Below are positions 17,534-27,514 of a stretch of DNA of 64,000 nt, in pieces. The position numbers and the translations under genes are program-made. This DNA is from Streptomyces sp. AP-93 (lineage in GTDB: Bacteria > Actinomycetota > Actinomycetes > Streptomycetales > Streptomycetaceae). The notes below the pieces were generated by a model, which did not search any database, was not told the DNA's origin, and saw only the letters and a program-made list of their open reading frames with translations. Numbering within the stretch: position 1 is the stretch's first letter; every line of letters begins with the position of its first letter. The DNA is taken from contig NZ_JALGBX010000020.1 of NCBI RefSeq assembly GCF_022808175.1, positions 62,001 to 126,000 on the forward strand, in the 5' to 3' direction.

Positions 17534-18586
17534 TCAGGTCAGGATCGGGTCCGACCAGATGTCCGGGGAGACCGTGCGGACGCGGTGGCCGCGGCGGTCC
17601 AGTTCCTGGGCTTCCGCCTTGCGGACCTGCAGGGCCAGCGCCGAGTCCGTGATGCGCAGGCCCGGCAGCCTTCGGGTGAGCTCCGCCGTGTAGCGGGAGA
17701 GGTCCTCCACCGTGCGCAGCCGGGCGCTGATCATGAAGTTCCAGGGGCCGCTGACGGACATGCAGATACGCGTCTCGCGCAGCCCCGCGGCGACCGCCGC
17801 GCAGTCGGCGAGCTCGAACTCGGACGCCTCCCCCCACAGCGTCGCCGACACCGGCCAGCCCGACAGCCCGGAGGCCAGCGCGCAGCTGTAGCGCAGGCTC
17901 TGCCCGCCCTCCAGCCGCGCCAGCCGGCGCCGTACGGTCGACTCGCTCATCCCGGACTCCCGGGCCAGCGAGGCCACGCTGCGCCGCGCGTCCGAGGCCA
18001 GGGCCAGGACCAGCGGCCGGTCGTCCTCCTGGAGCGGCGCCACCGCCGGCCGGTCCGGGGCGCTGGAAGCCGCCGGCCGCCGGGTCCGTCTGGTCAGCAG
18101 GCCGATCTGGGCCGGGGTCAGCTGGTCCAGGCGCCAGCGGTCGGGGGCGTAGTGCACCGCCGTCACCATCGAGGTGCGGGTGCCGATCACACCGGGGATC
18201 CGCTGCACCCGGGAGGACAGGTAGGAGTAGAGCGTCGGCAGGTCGGGTACGGCCACGAAGACGAGCAGGTCCCGGCCCCCGGTGGTGTGCTCGACCCCGA
18301 GCGCGTGCGGATCCGCCACCAGGATGTCCCCGACCGAGGGCGAGGTGCCCGCGGTGCACGTGACCTCCACCCACGCCATGCAGGGCTTCGTGACGCCGGT
18401 GCGCAGCCCGAGCCCGCTCAGCCACGCCTCGCCGGACCCGGTGAGCCGCTCCCAGCGGCGCGCCAGGGTGTCCGGGCGCGCGCCGAGGACCGGACCCAGC
18501 AGTTCCCAGCTCGCACGGGGTGCGAGCTGGAGTGCGTGGACCAGTGCCCGGTCGGTGTCGTCGATGGCGGAAATGGCCGAGTTCAT
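17534..18586 (-). CDS. Double-module AsnC/Lrp family regulator
   Basis: 350 residues, about twice the classic Lrp length because it contains two complete modules. The first HTH is at residues 8-55 (DDTDRALVHALQLAPRASW). The first sensor domain ends near residue 165. A second HTH, LASDARRSVASLARESGMSESTVRRRL, starts near residue 205 with its own sensor after it. GGGGAGGG precedes the ATG. It is divergent from the ATPase gene at 18690 across 100 bases. Its effector is unknown. Confidence 0.85.
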   Translation of the reverse strand: MNSAISAIDDTDRALVHALQLAPRASWELLGPVLGARPDTLARRWERLTGSGEAWLSGLGLRTGVTKPCMAWVEVTCTAGTSPSVGDILVADPHALGVEHTTGGRDLLVFVAVPDLPTLYSYLSSRVQRIPGVIGTRTSMVTAVHYAPDRWRLDQLTPAQIGLLTRRTRRPAASSAPDRPAVAPLQEDDRPLVLALASDARRSVASLARESGMSESTVRRRLARLEGGQSLRYSCALASGLSGWPVSATLWGEASEFELADCAAVAAGLRETRICMSVSGPWNFMISARLRTVEDLSRYTAELTRRLPGLRITDSALALQVRKAEAQELDRRGHRVRTVSPDIWSDPILT

Positions 18587-18689
18587 ACCCTCCCCTTGGT
18601 GGTTCTCCCGGTCGGTGACGGGACAACGGGATTATGAGCCGATCATCTCTCTTTGTGCGTTCAACTGTTGACCACATGACGGTGCGTAC

Positions 18690-20738
18690 GTGTCGGACGT
18701 AGCGGGAGGACGTGTGGGGGAGGCCGGTTCGGGCGTGCGGCAGGCGGTGCCCGCCGAACTGTCGAGCTTCATCGGGCGGGAGCGGGAGCTCACCGCCCTC
18801 GCGTCCCTGCTCGCCACCGAACGCCTGGTCACGCTCACCGGACCGGCCGGCATCGGCAAGACCCGGCTCGCCGTGCGCACCGTCCGCACCCTGGGCGAAA
18901 GGGACGGCCTTGACGCCGTCTGGGCGGAGCTCGGGGCCCTGCCCGAGCGGTGCTGGGACCGTCTCGGAGCGGAGCTCGCGGACCGCCTCGCGGGACGTGA
19001 TGCGCTGCTGGTGCTCGACGGCTGCGAACAGCTCGGGGAGGCCGGCGCGGAGCTCGCGGCCGGGCTGCTGCGGCGCCTGCCGGGGCTGCGCATTCTGGCC
19101 ACGTCGCAGCGGCGGCTGCGGCTCGCCGGGGAAGTGGTGCTCGCCGTACCGCCGCTGTCGGTGCCGACCGCGCCCTCCGTGCCGCCGCTGCCCGCGGCGC
19201 CGTCGGTCCTGCCGGGGCATGCCGCGGCCGACCCCACCCGGCGGTTCCCGGTGGCCGACGTCGCCGGCTACGCGGCCGTACGGCTCTTCGAGGAGCGGGC
19301 CCGCGGCGCCGACCCCTTCTTCGAGCTGACCGACCGCAACGCGGGCGCCGTGGCCGCGCTGTGCCGGGCGCTCGACGGCATCCCCGGCGCACTGGAGCTC
19401 GCGGCGGGGCGCTCGCACCAGTACGCGCCCGCACAGGCGCTCCGCAGACTCGGCTCCGACCCGCTGGGCTTCCTCGCCGGCGGCGCCGGCCGCAGCACCA
19501 GGGTCGACGCCGAACGCTCGCTGCGGCTGGCCTCGCCCGCCGAACGGCTGCTCTGGGAGCGGCTCTCCGTCTTCGCGGGCTCCTTCGACAGGGCGGCCGT
19601 CGCCGAGGTGTGCGGCTTCGGGGCGCTCACCCCGGACACCGCCGTGGAGGCCCTGCTCCGGCTGGCCCCCGGCCTGCTCGCGGACGCCGGTCAGGGCCGC
19701 TACCGACTGCCGCTGTCCGTACGGGCCTACGCGGCCCGGCGGCTCGCGCACGGACCCGCCGGGGACGGCGCGACGACGGCCCGGCGTCATCGCGAGCGCT
19801 GCCGGGTGGTGGCGGAGCGGGCCGCGCAGCTGTGGCGCGCCGGAGCGCAGCGGGAAGCGCGCGCCCTCGCCCTGCGGGAACTGCCCGAGCTGCGCGCGGC
19901 GATGAATCCGCTCGCCGCCGGGGGACCGGGCGCGGCCCTGGAGATCGCGGTGTCCCTGTGGTTCCTGTGGACCGCGTGCGGGATGGCGGCGGAGGGGCGC
20001 AGGCACGTGGAACGCGCCCTGGCCGTGCACCCCGCGCCCCGGCCCGCCCGGGCGCTGTGGCTCGCGGCGTGGCTGGTCGCCGCCTTCGGGGAGGCGGACG
20101 GCGCCGACCCCCTGCTGGTGGAGGCGTGGACCGAGGCCGTGCACGAGGGGGAGGACGCCTGCCTGGCGTACCTCGCGCACCTGCGCGGCACGATCGCGTT
20201 GTGGGAGGACCGGTACGAGGACGCCGCGGCGGAGTACCGGGAGGGCCTGGAGCTCCTGCCGGCGGATCCCGGGTTCGGACCCGGACGCGAAGCCCTGCGG
20301 GCCGCGCACACCCTGGCGGCCGCCCGTACGGACCCGGCCTCGGTGCCGGTCGAGGACGGCCCGCCGGACGGCCCGGCCGACCTGTGGGCCCGCTCCTGGG
20401 TGAGCTACGCCCACGCCCTGGTCCAGCGCCACGAGGGGCGCCCGGCGCTGGCCCGTACCGAACTGCTGAGCGCGCTGCGGACCCAGTTCGCGCTGGACGA
20501 CACGCTCGGGCAGGCCTTCTCCGTGGAGCTCCTCGCCGAACTGGAGGCGGACCAGGGCCGCTACGCCGAGGCCGCCCGCCTCCTCGGCGCCGTCTCCCGC
20601 ACCCGCCCGTACGCGGCCGCGGCCCCCCGCGTCCAGCACACGGTCCGCACCCGCCTCACCCCACAGGCCTTCCGCGCGGCCTACACCTCCGGCGCCCGGA
20701 CACCACTGCGCGAACTCCTGCCGGAGCTGTCGGGCTGA
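18690..20738 (+). CDS. STAND-type ATPase with TPR-like C-terminus, no DNA-binding domain
   Basis: 682 residues. The Walker A motif GPAGIGKTRLAV is near residue 52 and Walker B LLVLDGCEQ near residue 110. A winged-helix segment follows (ASPAERLLWERLSVFAGSF), then a long alpha-helical repeat region. The organisation is that of LuxR/AfsR-type STAND regulators, but neither an N-terminal SARP/BTAD module nor a C-terminal LuxR helix-turn-helix is present. It may act through a partner. The GTG at 18690 lacks a ribosome site; a GTG at 18714 after GGGAGGA is a good alternative. The gene overlaps the 3' end of the broken exonuclease gene by 58 bases. Confidence 0.75.
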   Translation: MSDVAGGRVGEAGSGVRQAVPAELSSFIGRERELTALASLLATERLVTLTGPAGIGKTRLAVRTVRTLGERDGLDAVWAELGALPERCWDRLGAELADRLAGRDALLVLDGCEQLGEAGAELAAGLLRRLPGLRILATSQRRLRLAGEVVLAVPPLSVPTAPSVPPLPAAPSVLPGHAAADPTRRFPVADVAGYAAVRLFEERARGADPFFELTDRNAGAVAALCRALDGIPGALELAAGRSHQYAPAQALRRLGSDPLGFLAGGAGRSTRVDAERSLRLASPAERLLWERLSVFAGSFDRAAVAEVCGFGALTPDTAVEALLRLAPGLLADAGQGRYRLPLSVRAYAARRLAHGPAGDGATTARRHRERCRVVAERAAQLWRAGAQREARALALRELPELRAAMNPLAAGGPGAALEIAVSLWFLWTACGMAAEGRRHVERALAVHPAPRPARALWLAAWLVAAFGEADGADPLLVEAWTEAVHEGEDACLAYLAHLRGTIALWEDRYEDAAAEYREGLELLPADPGFGPGREALRAAHTLAAARTDPASVPVEDGPPDGPADLWARSWVSYAHALVQRHEGRPALARTELLSALRTQFALDDTLGQAFSVELLAELEADQGRYAEAARLLGAVSRTRPYAAAAPRVQHTVRTRLTPQAFRAAYTSGARTPLRELLPELSG

Positions 20739-20938
20739 GCGGGCGGAGCGGGGGGAGTGGGCTGAGCGGGCGGCACCCACGCCATCAGGTTGCTCATCAG
20801 CTCGGCCTGCTCGACCGCGTCGTCCAGCGCGTGATGGGTGTGCGGCCGGCGGGAGAGCAGCTCGCGCGGCATGCGCCCCTTGACGGCCGCGCGGAGCGGC
20901 ACCCGGGCCTTGGCCGCGTACAGGGTCTTCATCTTGAC
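20681..20938 (-). pseudogene. 3'-5' exonuclease gene, 3' part (interrupted)
   Basis: The reading frame from the element boundary gives MKTLYAAKARVPLRA then HTHHALDDAVEQAEL, the last catalytic motif (Exo III, H and D) of a DEDDh exonuclease related to the oligoribonuclease/DnaQ superfamily. A proline-rich tail follows. The 5' part is at 22314-22688. A tnpB element lies between, so no full-length protein can be made. Confidence 0.85.
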
Positions 20939-22313
20939 TCCTTCGTGGATACCCGCACCTTTAGGTGGGGGGAGAAAACGAAGCTCCTGCGGAGCAGGGC
21001 AACGGGCTGGGATTCGCCGCCAGGCGGATCGCAGTGTCCTGACCAGCAGATTTGATCTTCACATTCTGCGCCTCTAGTTTGTGACCCATGACCACGAACC
21101 TGGTGAGGCGGGCGTTCAAGTACCGCTTCTATCCGACCGATGCGCAGGCAGCCGAGCTGTCGCGCACGTTCGGCTGCGTGCGCAAGGTCTACAACCTGGC
21201 GCTCGCCGCCCGCACGGAAGCGTGGACGCGTCAGGAGCGGGTCAACTACAACCAGACGTCGGCGATGCTGACGGCCTGGAAGAAGACCGAAGAGCTGTCG
21301 TACCTGACCGAGGTGTCCTCGGTCCCGCTCCAGCAGTCGCTCCGGCACTTGCAAGGCGCGTTCACCAATTTCTTCGGGAAGCGGTCGAAGTACCCCCGCT
21401 TCAAGTCGAAGCACAAATCCCGTGCCAGTGCCGAGTACACCTCCAGCGCCTTCCGGTTCCGGGACGGCAAGCTGACCTTGGCGAAGATGTCCGAGCCGCT
21501 CGACATCGTGTGGTCCAGGCCGATCCCGGAAGGGTCGGCGCCGTCCACGGTGACGGTGTCCCGTGACGCGGCCGGACGTTGGTTCGTCTCGATGCTGTGC
21601 GACGACCGGCCCATGATGCCCGTACCCGCGAACGCTGCCGTCGGGATCGACGCCGGGATCACCAGCCTGGTCACGCTCTCTACCGGGGAGAAGATCACCA
21701 ACCCGAAGTTCGAACGCCGTGACCGGGAACGTCTGGCCAGGGCACAGAAGAACCTCGCTCGTAAGGCGAAGGGCTCCGCGAACCGGTCCAAGGCCCGTGT
21801 GAGAGCGGCGAAGGTCTACGCGAAGATCGGAGACCGGCGCCGTGACCACCTGCACAAGCTGACCACTCGACTCGTCCGTGAAAACCAAACGGTCGTGATC
21901 GAGGACCTGACCGTCCGCAACATGGTCAAGAACCACACGCTCGCCCGCGCCATCTCGGATGCGGCCTGGCGTGAGATGCGCATGATGCTGGAGTACAAGG
22001 CCCAGTGGTACGGGCGGAACCTGGTCGTGATCGACCGATGGTTCCCCTCCTCCAAGCTGTGCTCGGCCTGCGGCACCATCGCATCGAAGATGCCCCTCAA
22101 CGTCCGCGAGTGGACGTGCGACTGCGGAACGACCCACGACCGGGACGTGAACGCAGCGAAGAACATTCTGGCCGCCGGGCTGGCGGTATCTGTCTGTGGA
22201 GACGGTGTAAGACCTCAACGGAGCACTCCTGAGAGGCGACAGTCAGTGAAGCAGAAAACCCCGACCCGCGAGGGTGTGGGAATCCCCTTCCTTTAGGAGG
22301 GGGAGGATGTCAA
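20939..22313 (+). mobile_element. IS1341-type element (tnpB only)
   Basis: The element interrupts the exonuclease gene. On the left the flank ends TTGAC (20934-20938), followed by a hairpin CACCT-TT-AGGTG (20956-20967). On the right, hairpin CCCCTTCC/GGAGGGGG is followed by GGATG and ends in TCAA (22310-22313). Sub-terminal hairpins, an asymmetric TTGA-type 5' flank and a TCAA 3' cleavage site, with no inverted repeats or target duplication, are features of the IS200/IS605 family. There is no tnpA. Confidence 0.85.
21088..22296 (+). CDS. tnpB: TnpB, RNA-guided nuclease of an IS605-family element
   Basis: 402 residues. The RuvC-like active site is complete: D188 in GIDAGITSL, E272 in VVIEDLTVRNM and D353 in RDVNAAKN. 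A zinc ribbon with CSAC and CDCG pairs lies between the last two. In studied elements TnpB uses an RNA from the element's right end to cut the empty donor site next to a short TAM. No ribosome site precedes the ATG, as is usual for these genes. The protein appears intact and could be active. Confidence 0.94.
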   Translation: MTTNLVRRAFKYRFYPTDAQAAELSRTFGCVRKVYNLALAARTEAWTRQERVNYNQTSAMLTAWKKTEELSYLTEVSSVPLQQSLRHLQGAFTNFFGKRSKYPRFKSKHKSRASAEYTSSAFRFRDGKLTLAKMSEPLDIVWSRPIPEGSAPSTVTVSRDAAGRWFVSMLCDDRPMMPVPANAAVGIDAGITSLVTLSTGEKITNPKFERRDRERLARAQKNLARKAKGSANRSKARVRAAKVYAKIGDRRRDHLHKLTTRLVRENQTVVIEDLTVRNMVKNHTLARAISDAAWREMRMMLEYKAQWYGRNLVVIDRWFPSSKLCSACGTIASKMPLNVREWTCDCGTTHDRDVNAAKNILAAGLAVSVCGDGVRPQRSTPERRQSVKQKTPTREGVGIPFL

Positions 22314-22333
22314 CAAGTACCAGTACAGGAAGG
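22190..22333 (+). ncRNA. Putative omegaRNA at the element right end
   Basis: In TnpB systems the guide RNA scaffold overlaps the tnpB 3' end and the right terminus, and the guide is the first 16-20 bases of flanking DNA. Here the scaffold would end at TCAA (22313) and the guide would begin CAAGTACCAGTACAGG, which is exonuclease gene sequence. Limits are inferred from the family. Confidence 0.35.
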
Positions 22334-22688
22334 TCCAGTCGAAGGAGGCCGGGTACGCGCACATCACCGGCTGCGCCCCCGCCGAGACCTCCCGCACCCA
22401 TGCGCGGAACTCCGCCATGGCGACGCCAGGTTCGGCCCCCTCGCGGAGCAACCGGTCCCGGTCCAGCCCGCTGACGGCGAGGGCCTCCGGTACGTACGCC
22501 TCGCTGATCGGGCGCAACTCCCGGTAGAAGGTGTCCTGTTCCGGATCGGCGGCCGTATACGAAGCCCCGTCCTGGCGCCCCGCCACGGCGGCCCCGAAGC
22601 TGATCATCGAATACGGCCCGGGGATGGGCCCGTCGGCCTCGATGTCGACGGAGATGTAGAGACTGGGACGCGCGCTGCGGACTGTCAT
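22314..22688 (-). pseudogene. 3'-5' exonuclease gene, 5' part (interrupted)
   Basis: Reads MTVRSARPSLYISVDIEADG, the Exo I motif (DIEADG) of a DEDDh exonuclease. FDWTFLYWYL, the Exo II region, follows and then runs into the mobile element. Joining 22314 to 20938 restores frame and reads ...WYLVKMKTLYA. From memory, homologues have roughly a dozen more residues at this point, so a small deletion may also have occurred. Confidence 0.85.
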
Positions 22689-22804
22689 GCGCGCGAGCAT
22701 GCCAGTCCGCGGCCGGGACGATCACCCCATTTCCCGGTCGACGACCGCCGGGCCCGGGGGGACCATGGGAGCAGGGGCGCGTGCGACGGATCGAGGGAGT
22801 GGTC

Positions 22805-23194
22805 ATGTTTGCGGACAGCAAGGCCTTCAGCGGCTTCTCGGTCGACGACCTCGGGAAGGCGAAAGAGTTCTACGGCGGCACGCTCGGGCTCCGCGTCACC
22901 GAGGAAGAGGACATGCCGATCCTGCAGCTGCACCTCGCGGGCGGCGCGAAGGTGCTGGTCTATCCGAAGGAGAACCACCAGCCCGCGAGCTTCACGATCC
23001 TCAATTTCCCCGTCGACGACATCGACAAGGCGGTCGACGAACTCGCCGCGCGAGGCGTCCGCTTCGAGCGCTACGAAGGATTCGAGGCCGACGACAGGGG
23101 CATCGTCCGCCCCACCGAACGCGGAATGCCGTCCATCGCCTGGTTCAAGGACCCGGCGGGCAACATCCTGTCCGTCCTCAACGAGTCCGGGTAG
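22805..23194 (+). CDS. VOC family (glyoxalase/bleomycin-resistance fold) protein
   Basis: 129 residues, a single-domain VOC protein. It shows the typical opening GFSVDDLGKAKEFYGGTLGLRV, PVDDIDKAVDELAARGVRF in the second half, and WFKDPAGNILSVLNE at the end with the metal-ligand region. Substrate unknown. The ATG has GAGGGAG upstream. A monocistronic gene, divergent from the broken exonuclease. Confidence 0.88.
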   Translation: MFADSKAFSGFSVDDLGKAKEFYGGTLGLRVTEEEDMPILQLHLAGGAKVLVYPKENHQPASFTILNFPVDDIDKAVDELAARGVRFERYEGFEADDRGIVRPTERGMPSIAWFKDPAGNILSVLNESG

Positions 23195-23263
23195 TACCGC
23201 ACCCCGCCGCGGCGGGGCCGGAGGGGCCGGGCCGCGGCGGATCAGTACTACGGAGCTACGGAG

Positions 23264-24451
23264 CTACGGAGCCGGGGTCAGGTACATCCCGCTCTGGTCG
23301 GCCCCGGCGGTGTTCTTGCAGCCGAACCCGCTGCCCGCCGGCTGTGCCACGGCCAGGGCCAGGCAGCGCCCGGCCGCGAGCTGCCCGAAGTAGTTCGGGT
23401 GCATCGACTCCTGGACCAGCCCCTGCGTCTCGCTGCTGTCGATCCAGCGCGCCCATTCGCTGGTCTTCGCCGAGGCCGGCGCCGCGGTGGTCACCTGCTT
23501 GCTCGCCTTCGCGCACACCTCGCGCCCCTGCATCATGTCCTTCAGGTCCAGGAACTGCACGCCCTTCGCCGCGGCGACCGCCTTGATCCGCCCGGCGATC
23601 TGCGGCACGAGCGAGTCCCGCGCCCAGTCGGAGTCCTTGTTCCAGAAGGGACACCCGCCGGTGTTGAGCCGGCTCCAGTCGCTCTGGGTGTACCGGTTCT
23701 CCGTGCCGCGCGGGATCGGCGACGGGTAGGACTGCAGCACGATCCGGTACGAGGAGTCCGCGTAGCCGGCGCCGCGCATGACGGCCCGCACCTCGTCCAC
23801 GGACTTGCCGACGTCGGCCATGACCCCGTCGATCTTCTGGTCCACGCCCCACTGCTGATCGTCGTAGCAGTAGGAGTTCCAGAGCACGAAGTCGTACGCG
23901 CACTCCTTGATGATGTCGGCGAAGCCGAGGTCGTTGCCGCCGATGGACAGCGCGATGACCTTGACGTCGTGGCTCGCGGCCACGGCGGCGAGCTGATCGG
24001 CCTGCGGGGCCTCGCCCTTGAAGGCGACGCCTCCGTTGGAGGCGCGGAACACGTTCTGCGAGACCGCCCCGGAGCAGGCCAGGTTGATCGCGACGTCGGC
24101 GATGGCCCCGGCGCTCTTCACCTCGGCGGAGTCCGACCGGTGGCAGCCGCCGGCGGTGGCCCCGTAGACCTTGCCGGGGTCGTAGCTGCTGCCGCTGACC
24201 CAGGCCCGGTCCGTTCCGGTCCGGTTCCCGCTGTTGGTCAGGCTGTTGCCCTTCCAGCGTCCGGCCTCACCGGAGATGTAGCTGTCGCCGAGGGAGACCA
24301 CGGCCGTGGGCCCGTTGCCCGGCCCGGCCACGGCCGTCCCGGCCCCTCCGGCGACCAGGGCCCCGGCGCCGAGCGCCGCCGCCATCCCGATCCCGGCCAG
24401 TCGTCGCACCCGACGGGCCCGGTCCATGCTGTCGCTGCGCAATCCGATCAC
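23264..24451 (-). CDS. Secreted SGNH/GDSL hydrolase
   Basis: 395 residues. The first 45 form a signal peptide (arginines, a hydrophobic run, then AGGAGTAVAGP). Block I is VVSLGDSYISGEAG with the nucleophile serine, block III GGNDLGF, and block V ESMHPNYFG with the catalytic histidine. The residue three before that histidine is glutamate, not the usual aspartate. It likely acts as an extracellular esterase or lipase. The GTG start was chosen because AGGAG lies eight bases upstream; in-frame ATGs upstream lack a ribosome site. Three 8-bp CTACGGAG repeats cover its stop codon. Confidence 0.87.
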   Translation of the reverse strand: MIGLRSDSMDRARRVRRLAGIGMAAALGAGALVAGGAGTAVAGPGNGPTAVVSLGDSYISGEAGRWKGNSLTNSGNRTGTDRAWVSGSSYDPGKVYGATAGGCHRSDSAEVKSAGAIADVAINLACSGAVSQNVFRASNGGVAFKGEAPQADQLAAVAASHDVKVIALSIGGNDLGFADIIKECAYDFVLWNSYCYDDQQWGVDQKIDGVMADVGKSVDEVRAVMRGAGYADSSYRIVLQSYPSPIPRGTENRYTQSDWSRLNTGGCPFWNKDSDWARDSLVPQIAGRIKAVAAAKGVQFLDLKDMMQGREVCAKASKQVTTAAPASAKTSEWARWIDSSETQGLVQESMHPNYFGQLAAGRCLALAVAQPAGSGFGCKNTAGADQSGMYLTPAP

Positions 24452-24639
24452 TGCGGAACTCCTGCGGTCGGCCATGCGCATGCCGGGAACAACTCCGGCG
24501 CATGGCGCGGTAAGTGGGGGTTACCTCCGGCCGGTGGCAATCGGAAAGGTGCCATCCCGCGCGTTGTTACCGCTAGGTACATGCAAGTTACGAACAAGTA
24601 ACAACCGATCGGTCGTTCGGCGCGAACCTTCCGGACGCA

Positions 24640-24681
24640 CGACAGCGCCCCCGGAGCCGGAAGGCTTCGGGGGCGCTGTCG
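24640..24681 (-). terminator. Malate synthase terminator
   Basis: A perfect 14-bp stem, CGACAGCGCCCCCG/CGGGGGCGCTGTCG, with a GAGCC/GGCTT extension in the loop lies 41 bases beyond the aceB stop. It may also serve as an insulator toward the lipase promoter. Confidence 0.85.
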
Positions 24682-24722
24682 TGGTTTCGGCTGCTGTGCG
24701 ATTCAGCCGAAGACGGGGGGTG

Positions 24723-26342
<1,620 letters not shown>

Positions 26343-26469
26343 ATCTGTCACTCCTTCAGCGGCGGTGCCTGGCGGCCGCGGGGAATGCTCGCGCTGGACG
26401 GCACGCAGTGCCGTCGGGTGTGGAGAGTTCCGGATACGGTCGCGGGCGCCGTCTGGGGGTTCGGGGCGC

Positions 26470-26522
26470 TTCTGACCAGTGGATAGTAATTTCCTCATGG
26501 TGGAAGTTCAATGGTTTGTTGA
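26470..26522 (-). promoter_or_regulatory. aceB operators
   Basis: TTCTG-ACCAG-TGGAT (26470-26484) and TTCCT-CATGG-TGGAA (26491-26505) have centres 21 bp apart, the spacing seen at gcl and hyi. TCAATG-GTT-TGTTGA (26508-26522) is a variant of the urate-operon palindrome. They lie 128-180 bases before aceB. Confidence 0.55.
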
Positions 26523-26592
26523 TGTCGAGATTCTCTGAGTCGACAGATTCCGCTTCGCCGTGGCCCTCAGTGCCACAGTGGTCACAGCCCGC

Positions 26593-27288
26593 TCAGGAGA
26601 GTCGTGCCAGGTCGGGAGGGGTGTCGATGTCGAAGGCCTCCGCGATGTCACCGCACTCGACCAGCGTGAGCTCCGCTGCGTGCGCCGAGAGGTGCACCCG
26701 CGCGCCCTTGTCGCCCGTGGCCGTCGCCACGATGTCCGGCCAGCGGTCCGCCCCGAAGAGCACCGGGTGCCCGCGCTCGCCGTCGTACGCCGCCGCCACC
26801 AGGCTCGCCGGGGAGCGGTAGGCGGCCCGGACCCGGGCCACCGCCTCCGGGCCGATGCCCGGCTGGTCCACCAGGGAGACCAGGGCCGCGCGGGCGCCCG
26901 TACCGGCCAGCGAGGCGAGGCCGACCCGCAGGGAGGAACCCATGCCCTCGGCCCAGTCCGGGTTGTCGGTCACCACGCAGCCGCTCAGGTCGGCGCGCTC
27001 GCGCACCTCGGCCGCGGAGGCGCCGAGCACCACGTGCAGCGGGCCGCAGCCCGCCTCGCGCAGGACCCGTACGGCGTTCTCCACCAGCGGGCGGCCCCGG
27101 TAGGTGAGCAGGGCCTTCGGGCGGCCGCCGAGGCGCCGGCCGCCGCCGGCCGCGAGCAGCAGACCGGCGATCACCGGGGGAGCGGAGCGGTCGGCTGCCG
27201 CCGCGGGGTGCTGCTCCCGGTGCTCGCGCTGCTGCTGGTGCCGGAGCTGGTGCCGGTGCTCGTCTGGTGTGCTGCTGTGGGGTGACAT
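26593..27288 (-). CDS. MobA-like NTP transferase (molybdopterin cytidylyltransferase type)
   Basis: 231 residues. GLLLAAGGGRRLGGRPKALL is the nucleotide-binding signature of the MobA/MocA NTP-transferase family. SLVDQPGIGPE and GERGHPVLF are typical of the MocA branch that makes the cytosine dinucleotide form of molybdopterin. That cofactor is used by xanthine-dehydrogenase-type enzymes, which fits the purine theme, although no such enzyme is in the window. The first 37 residues are low-complexity. Its ATG lies inside the preceding small gene in another frame, so a later GTG start near 27174 is possible. Confidence 0.82.
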   Translation of the reverse strand: MSPHSSTPDEHRHQLRHQQQREHREQHPAAAADRSAPPVIAGLLLAAGGGRRLGGRPKALLTYRGRPLVENAVRVLREAGCGPLHVVLGASAAEVRERADLSGCVVTDNPDWAEGMGSSLRVGLASLAGTGARAALVSLVDQPGIGPEAVARVRAAYRSPASLVAAAYDGERGHPVLFGADRWPDIVATATGDKGARVHLSAHAAELTLVECGDIAEAFDIDTPPDLARLS

Positions 27289-27425
27289 GTCACCGATTCT
27301 CGCTCGCGCCGCAGGAGGCGCCGTACGGCGGCCAGCGCCGCCCCCACGCGCAGGGGCTCGGCGATCCGGTTCTCGGCGGCGGCGAGCAGGTCCCGTTCGT
27401 CACGGTCGGTCAGCCTCGTCAACAT
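27171..27425 (-). CDS. Small hypothetical protein overlapping the NTP transferase start
   Basis: 84 residues. MLTRLTDRDERDLLAAAENRIAEPLRVGAALAAVRRLLRR is a plausible helical protein, and AAGGAGAG lies correctly before the ATG. The C-terminal half is serine/threonine low complexity and overlaps the next gene's N-terminal low-complexity region by 118 bases in another frame. The real product may be shorter. Family not recognised. Confidence 0.45.
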   Translation of the reverse strand: MLTRLTDRDERDLLAAAENRIAEPLRVGAALAAVRRLLRRERESVTCHPTAAHQTSTGTSSGTSSSASTGSSTPRRQPTAPLPR

Positions 27426-27440
27426 TGCGTTTCTCTCCTT

Positions 27441-27500
27441 GCCAATCTGCGGCCAATGCAGCGAGTCTGGACCTGGATTGGCCTGGCAGGCAGAGCCAAT
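27441..27500. promoter_or_regulatory. Four GCCAAT boxes in a divergent promoter
   Basis: GCCAAT occurs at 27441, 27452 and 27495, and its complement ATTGGC at 27477, within 60 bases. MocR-type regulators such as PdxR bind direct repeats in their own divergent promoters, so these are candidate sites for the adjacent MocR protein. Confidence 0.5.
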
Positions 27501-27514
27501 CAGGGGAGGTTGGC

